From: Veillonella sp.
Lineage (GTDB): Bacteria > Bacillota > Negativicutes > Veillonellales > Veillonellaceae
Length of the DNA stretch: 7,442 nucleotides
Reading direction: 5' to 3'
NCBI GenBank assembly: GCA_022737715.1
Contig: JAIITD010000084.1
Span: forward strand, 1-7,442
Under the pieces are notes generated by a model. The model searched no databases. It saw only the letters and a list, made by a program, of their open reading frames with translations, and had not been told where the DNA came from. Each line of letters opens with the position of its first letter. Positions within the stretch are counted from its first letter, which is position 1. Below, in pieces: positions 1 through 4,205 of this stretch. The position numbers and the translations under genes are program-made.

Positions 1-37
1 CGACTTCTACCGTGCAGACCTTAACTACAAATTCTAA
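1..37 (+). CDS. C-terminal end of an outer-membrane beta-barrel protein (partial)
   Basis: Reading from base 2, the last codons give DFYRADLNYKF followed by TAA at 35-37. The final residues alternate as in the terminal strand of a BAM-assembled beta-barrel: Phe at -1, Tyr at -3, Leu at -5, Ala at -7, Tyr at -9, with polar residues between. Such a C-terminal Phe 'beta-signal' is established for outer-membrane proteins and fits a diderm Firmicute. The terminator at 56-86 follows directly, so this is the end of its transcription unit. Porin (OmpM-like) or another barrel family cannot be decided from 11 residues. The other two frames give no comparable ending. Confidence 0.6.
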   Translation, partial: DFYRADLNYKF

Positions 38-55
38 TTTGATAGTTACAAATAT

Positions 56-86
56 AAAAGGGACTCCTTTGGGAGTCTCTTTTTTT
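56..86 (+). terminator. Intrinsic terminator after the outer-membrane protein gene
   Basis: Bases 60-67 (GGGACTCC) pair with 72-79 (GGAGTCTC), with one G-U pair, around a TTTG loop at 68-71. The stem extends through A56-A59 pairing with T80-T83, and a run of T continues to 86. This is a textbook Rho-independent terminator. It separates the upstream gene from the cluster that starts at 145. Confidence 0.93.
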
Positions 87-100
87 GTACCCCTTATAAA

Positions 101-109
101 TGGTATAAT
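101..109 (+). promoter_or_regulatory. Extended -10 promoter for the HAD-rapZ-yvcK-whiA cluster
   Basis: A perfect -10 box TATAAT lies at 104-109, preceded by TG at 101-102 in the TGN position, so it is an extended -10 promoter. The -35 position at 17-bp spacing (81-86) falls in the T-run of the preceding terminator and does not match TTGACA; an extended -10 can compensate for this. The start of transcription would be near 116, giving a leader of about 30 nt. No operator-like dyad is visible in it. Confidence 0.75.
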
Positions 110-144
110 AAATAAATACAGTAATTATATAAGGAGGTCTGCTG

Positions 145-957
145 ATGAATCCTTCTTTTTCACATATTCAGATGGTGGCTATCGATTGTGATGAAACCTT
201 GTTGCGTAGTGATAATACGGTGTCAGAGTATACTAAGGATGTATTGCATCGATTACAAGATAAAGGCATTCGTATCACTATTGCGACAGGTCGTATGTAC
301 CAAACGGCAAAGCCTGTTGGTATGTCCCTACAACTTGGTAATGTGCCAATGATTTTATTTTCTGGAGGTCTCATCCAAGAATTGGAATCAGGTTGTAAGT
401 TATTTGAACGGACTGTGCCATTAGATACGGTGCAACGCATTTGGAACATAGCTAGTCAACATGGATGGCATATTCAATCTTATGTAGATGATCATCTCTT
501 GTGTCATCATCAGGATTGGCAATCGGAATTATATGAACGTCAAACGGGCGCCAAGGCTGAGTTTTTAGGCGATTCCTTGTATGCACTTTCACGAGAACCG
601 AATAAATTAATTGCTATTGATACTGTTGAAAATATAGATGCTATCATTGATACATTGACGCCCATTGTAGGAAATACGGCTACATTAGTGCGGAGCCAAA
701 AAGATTTTTTAGAAATCATCGCACCTCATGTATCTAAGGGAGATGCGTTAGAGCAATTAGCACAGCAATATGGCATTGGTCTAGATCATATCATTTCCTT
801 TGGCAATGCAGAGAATGATATATCTATGTTATCTAAAACAGGTTATTCAGTAGCCGTTGAAAATGCGGTAGATCATGTAAAATTGGTGGCTCATGAGGTT
901 TGTGGACATCATAATGATGACGGTGTAGCTCATTGGATTGAAGAACATTTATTATAA
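145..957 (+). CDS. Cof-type HAD-IIB hydrolase (sugar-phosphate / phosphatase family)
   Basis: The 270-residue protein is a cytosolic haloacid dehalogenase-superfamily phosphatase of the Cof (type IIB) subfamily, which usually dephosphorylates sugar phosphates, nucleotides or FMN-like substrates. Motif I is DCDET, with nucleophile D14 and acid/base D16. Motif II is T48 in ATGR, motif III is K198 in SKGDAL, and motif IV is GNAENDISM at 220-228. The cap domain lies between, at about residues 85-190. The first motif IV position is N221 where many Cof proteins have Asp; N224 and D225 are kept, so activity is likely. The start is fixed by AAGGAGG at 131-137, 7 nt before ATG. It is first in the cluster, 11 nt before rapZ, the place held by the Nudix gene yvcI in Bacillus subtilis. 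The substrate cannot be read from sequence. Confidence 0.93.
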   Translation: MNPSFSHIQMVAIDCDETLLRSDNTVSEYTKDVLHRLQDKGIRITIATGRMYQTAKPVGMSLQLGNVPMILFSGGLIQELESGCKLFERTVPLDTVQRIWNIASQHGWHIQSYVDDHLLCHHQDWQSELYERQTGAKAEFLGDSLYALSREPNKLIAIDTVENIDAIIDTLTPIVGNTATLVRSQKDFLEIIAPHVSKGDALEQLAQQYGIGLDHIISFGNAENDISMLSKTGYSVAVENAVDHVKLVAHEVCGHHNDDGVAHWIEEHLL

Positions 958-968
958 TGGAGTAAGGT

Positions 969-1880
969 ATGGAAGCATTTCGTTTATTAATTGTAACTGG
1001 CATGTCTGGTGCTGGGAAAACACAGGTATTACAGGCTTTAGAAGATATGGGCTATCTTTGTGTAGACAATATTCCGCCTGTATTAATTCCAAAACTGAGT
1101 GAAATTTGTCGTCAAGGTGGGGACCGTACCAATCGCGTGGCCCTCGTTGTCGATATTCGTGGCGGAGAGTTCTTTGAGGCTTTATCTGCTTCTTTAGAGA
1201 CCTTGAATGAGATGAAGGTAGATTATGAAATCGTTTTCATGGATGCTAGCGATGAAACCTTGATTCGTCGTTATAAAGAATCTCGCCGTAGTCACCCACT
1301 CGCACCAAGCGGTCGCATTACAACAGGTCTAAGAAAAGAACGTCAAATTTTAGATTCTGTGCGTCACAAAGCGGATTATATTATCGATACAACGGATATG
1401 AAAACCGCTTCCTTAAAAGAATACTTGAAAAAACGCTTTACCCAAGTGGCGGATAAACACGGCATGTCAGTAACCGTTGTCAGCTTTGGTTTTAAATATG
1501 GTTTGCCATTGGATGCGGATATGATTTGGGACGTTCGTTTCTTGCCAAATCCGTTCTATATTCCAGAATATCGTCATAAAACGGGACGTGTACAGGTTGT
1601 TAATGACTATATTCACTCCTTTGACGTAACGGATGAATTTAAAACACACTATTTTAATACCATGGATTTTCTTGTGCCTAATTATGAGAAGGAAGGGAAA
1701 GCACAATTTATTGTAGCCGTTGGATGTACAGGTGGTATGCATCGCTCTGTTGCAATGGCAGAGGCTTTGTATTCTCATTTATTAGAAAAAGGATATCGTG
1801 TTACTGTTGAACATCGCGATATGATGAAAAATAATGTGGAAGAAGATTTTAATCCACATCAAGCAGATCTAGGGGATTAA
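969..1880 (+). CDS. rapZ: RapZ/YvcJ family nucleotide-binding protein
   Basis: This 303-residue P-loop protein has a Walker A motif GMSGAGKT at 11-18, the family motif CVDNIPP at 31-37 and a Walker B-like VDIRGG at 61-66. The C-terminal domain carries a conserved block ending in DVRFLPNPFYIPE (188-200) and GCTGGMHRS at 252-260. In Bacillus subtilis YvcJ binds and hydrolyses nucleotides and affects competence. In Escherichia coli RapZ guides RNase E to the sRNA GlmZ and so sets glucosamine-6-phosphate synthase level. The tail after about 285 is acidic (NNVEEDFNPHQADLGD), unlike the basic RNA-contacting tail of the Enterobacterial protein, so GlmZ-like RNA control is not supported; a YvcJ-like role is more likely. 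Length is a little above the usual 285-295. GGAG at 959-962 lies 6 nt before the ATG. It sits 11 nt after the HAD gene and 11 nt before yvcK. Confidence 0.96.
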   Translation: MEAFRLLIVTGMSGAGKTQVLQALEDMGYLCVDNIPPVLIPKLSEICRQGGDRTNRVALVVDIRGGEFFEALSASLETLNEMKVDYEIVFMDASDETLIRRYKESRRSHPLAPSGRITTGLRKERQILDSVRHKADYIIDTTDMKTASLKEYLKKRFTQVADKHGMSVTVVSFGFKYGLPLDADMIWDVRFLPNPFYIPEYRHKTGRVQVVNDYIHSFDVTDEFKTHYFNTMDFLVPNYEKEGKAQFIVAVGCTGGMHRSVAMAEALYSHLLEKGYRVTVEHRDMMKNNVEEDFNPHQADLGD

Positions 1881-1891
1881 AAGGGGATTAT

Positions 1892-3241
1892 ATGTTACGA
1901 AAACGTTGGTTCCGGTGGTTAATCCCGGGCCTTAATATAAAACGTTGGCTTGCTCTCTATAGCTTAGGGGTAGGCTTATTAATCATAGGCATTTCACTAT
2001 TATTTAACTATCAATGGTTATCGTATATAGAGGATATAGTTCTTGCCTATTCCTATTCCTTAACGGGATATTATAATTACAATGTATTGATTTTAGTGGG
2101 CGCAGTACTCATTGGTATTGCGGCAGTTTTAATTTTAGTTGGTACCAGCAAGGTGATTAAAACTATCATTCGTGCTGTTTTACCAGACCCATCCAGCAAG
2201 GTATCGGATATTATCTTTCAAAATATCCGCCTTGATAAAGGACCTAAAATCGTCGTTATTGGTGGTGGTACGGGCTTATCCAATTTATTGCGTGGTTTGA
2301 AAGCTCACACCTCCAATCTATCGGCTATTGTTACCGTTGCCGATGATGGTGGATCTTCGGGTCGTTTGCGAGAAGATTTTAAAATGATTGCACCTGGCGA
2401 TTTGCGCAACTGCCTTGTAGCCCTTGCAGAACAAGAAGGGGTTATGGAAAATCTTTTCCGCTATCGTTTTGAAGGGGACAATGAGCTCTCTGGTCATAGC
2501 TTTGGGAATCTCTTTATCACTGCGTTGGCACAGGTCTATGATGGCGATATAGAGGAGGCTCTCGAAGCGGCTAGTAAATTATTGCGTGTCCGCGGTCGTG
2601 TCATTCCATCGTCTACAGAATTTATTCAACTCAGTGCTGAGCTCATTGATGGTACTATCGTCGATGGTGAAAGCAATATTCCAAATGCAGGAAAGAAAAT
2701 TAAACGCGTGTTTAGTTCACCTGAACATCCGAAACCAGAAGGCGCCGCATTGCGTGCTATTGATGAAGCCGATGTCATCATATTAGGACCAGGTAGTCTC
2801 TATACGAGTATCATTCCTAATTTATTGACTGACAAAATTGCGGACCATGTGCGCGCTAGTAAGGCGAACAAAATTTATATCGCTAATGTAATGACACAAC
2901 CAGGTGAAACGTCAGGGTACACATTGGCAGACCATGTACAAGCTATTATCGACCACAGTGGGGTAGGTATTATTGATACGGTTCTTGCCAATGATGGACC
3001 ATTGCCTATTCAAATGGTAGAACAGTATAGCGCAGTTGGTTCAGAACCTGTGGCAATCGATTCTAAACGTTTACAAGACATGGGGATTCGCACTGTTAGA
3101 GCAACGCTCATCAGTCAAGAAAAACCTGCTATTCATGATCCAGAACGTTTAGGTAAGGTCCTTATGGATATCATATATGCTATGAAATCAGATATGGAAC
3201 CACGTGTTTTAGAATATTATTTACGTCGTGCCGATCATTAG
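1892..3241 (+). CDS. yvcK: YvcK family UDP-GlcNAc-binding regulator with N-terminal membrane hairpin
   Basis: The 449-residue protein has two parts. Residues 1-95 hold a basic N-terminus (RKRWFRW) and two hydrophobic segments, about 19-38 and 64-84, that should form a membrane hairpin with both ends in the cytosol. Residues 118 onward are the CofD/YvcK fold: GGGTGLSN at 124-131, ADDGGSSGRLRE at 150-161, PGDLRN at 168-173 and GHSFGN at 201-206. In Bacillus subtilis YvcK (about 317 residues, no membrane segment) is needed on gluconeogenic carbon sources and for normal PBP1 localisation, and it binds UDP-GlcNAc; mycobacterial CuvA is the counterpart. Despite its similarity to 2-phospho-lactate transferase, gene context supports the YvcK role. 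The AAGGGG at 1881-1886 precedes the ATG by 5 nt. The membrane part belongs to the same frame with no internal ribosome site seen before GGGTG, so the long form is taken as real. Confidence 0.96.
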   Translation: MLRKRWFRWLIPGLNIKRWLALYSLGVGLLIIGISLLFNYQWLSYIEDIVLAYSYSLTGYYNYNVLILVGAVLIGIAAVLILVGTSKVIKTIIRAVLPDPSSKVSDIIFQNIRLDKGPKIVVIGGGTGLSNLLRGLKAHTSNLSAIVTVADDGGSSGRLREDFKMIAPGDLRNCLVALAEQEGVMENLFRYRFEGDNELSGHSFGNLFITALAQVYDGDIEEALEAASKLLRVRGRVIPSSTEFIQLSAELIDGTIVDGESNIPNAGKKIKRVFSSPEHPKPEGAALRAIDEADVIILGPGSLYTSIIPNLLTDKIADHVRASKANKIYIANVMTQPGETSGYTLADHVQAIIDHSGVGIIDTVLANDGPLPIQMVEQYSAVGSEPVAIDSKRLQDMGIRTVRATLISQEKPAIHDPERLGKVLMDIIYAMKSDMEPRVLEYYLRRADH

Positions 3242-3253
3242 AAAGGAAAACCT

Positions 3254-4201
3254 ATGTCTTTTGCAGAAGATGTGAAAAATGAATTATGTGCCTATGAGCC
3301 TGAAACGGATACCGATGTGGCCATGAAAATCGAAGCATCCTGCTTATTGCGCATGGGTGGTTCCTTATTGCTCGGTATGAAGGGAGCTATCGGTATACGA
3401 CTAGCCACTGCTAATAATGCGGTGGCTAGACGTTTGCTAGGCATACTAAAAAAACAATACGAATTGCCGACCCATGTTATGGTACGGCAAGGTTTGAATT
3501 TGCGGAAAAAGAATATGTATACATTGACGGTGGATCCATCTCAAGAAGGGCGTCAAGCCTTAGAGGATTTAGCGTTGTGGCCTGTTACCGAGCAATTGCC
3601 GAGGAAGTGGTTACACTCGATGGAGGCGCGACGTGCCTTTTTGCGCGGTGCTTTTTTAGGAGGCGGATCCGTTAATAAACCGCAAAGTGATTATCATCTT
3701 GAGTTTATGACGGGCAACGAAGCTTTCGCACGAGAAATTGTATATGTTTTAAAATTATTTCACATTCATGCAGGTCTGACAGAGCGTAAAGAGGAATACG
3801 TGGTGTACCTCAAAGAAGGCGATGCGGTAACGAATTGTTTACAGGTCATGGGCGCTCAATCGGCGTTGATGGAATTTGAAAATGTACGCATCATGAAGAC
3901 CGTTCGAAATCAGATCAATCGACAGGTAAATTGTGAGACTGCAAATTTACAAAAAACCGTAGATGCCGCTGTGCGCCAAGTGAAGGCCATTCGTATATTA
4001 GATGAGCATATAGGTATTGATGCATTGCCGGATAAATTGAAAATTGTAGCTCGATTGCGCTGGGATAATCCGGAAGCAAGTTTGAAAGAATTAGAAGAAA
4101 TGATGAATGGTACCTTATCTAAATCGGGTATTGGACATCGTTTGAAAAAGTTAGAAGCATTAGCCCTTACATATGATCCTATGGGGCTGGAAGAGGTTTA
4201 A
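3254..4201 (+). CDS. whiA: WhiA family DNA-binding regulator
   Basis: The 315-residue protein matches WhiA over its full length (usual length about 310-330). The N-terminal two thirds is a degenerate LAGLIDADG homing-endonuclease fold; the motif-like helix is FLRGAFLGGGSVNKP at 129-143, with no catalytic acid at the end of the motif, as expected for a non-cutting WhiA. The signature NVRIMKTVRNQINRQ at 210-224 follows. A C-terminal helix-turn-helix lies at about 260-305, including SLKELEEMMNGTLSKSGIGH (276-295). In Streptomyces WhiA controls sporulation septation. In Bacillus subtilis it binds DNA and affects division and chromosome segregation. The AAAGGA at 3242-3247 lies 6 nt before the ATG. 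It begins 12 nt after yvcK, keeping the conserved yvcJ-yvcK-whiA order; crh, which follows in Bacillus, is absent. Confidence 0.96.
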   Translation: MSFAEDVKNELCAYEPETDTDVAMKIEASCLLRMGGSLLLGMKGAIGIRLATANNAVARRLLGILKKQYELPTHVMVRQGLNLRKKNMYTLTVDPSQEGRQALEDLALWPVTEQLPRKWLHSMEARRAFLRGAFLGGGSVNKPQSDYHLEFMTGNEAFAREIVYVLKLFHIHAGLTERKEEYVVYLKEGDAVTNCLQVMGAQSALMEFENVRIMKTVRNQINRQVNCETANLQKTVDAAVRQVKAIRILDEHIGIDALPDKLKIVARLRWDNPEASLKELEEMMNGTLSKSGIGHRLKKLEALALTYDPMGLEEV

Positions 4202-4205
4202 TATT

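Noticed and set aside
168..449. Minus-strand open frame inside the HAD gene
   Set aside because: It is antisense to conserved HAD motifs I and II, with no coding evidence of its own.
1467..1778. Minus-strand open frame inside rapZ
   Set aside because: It is a shadow of the conserved RapZ C-terminal domain.
2586..2786. Short plus-strand frame inside yvcK
   Set aside because: It is out of frame with a conserved YvcK region, without a ribosome site.
3635..3682. WhiA LAGLIDADG region as an active homing endonuclease or intein
   Set aside because: The motif ends GGGS without the catalytic acid, the gene has full-length WhiA architecture with a C-terminal helix-turn-helix, and it lies in the conserved yvcK-whiA order.
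4173..4205. Earlier in-frame ATG for the exported protein
   Set aside because: It would add 11 residues (MILWGWKRFNI) before the basic signal-peptide start, overlap whiA by 29 nt and lacks a good ribosome site; ATG 4206 gives a standard signal peptide.
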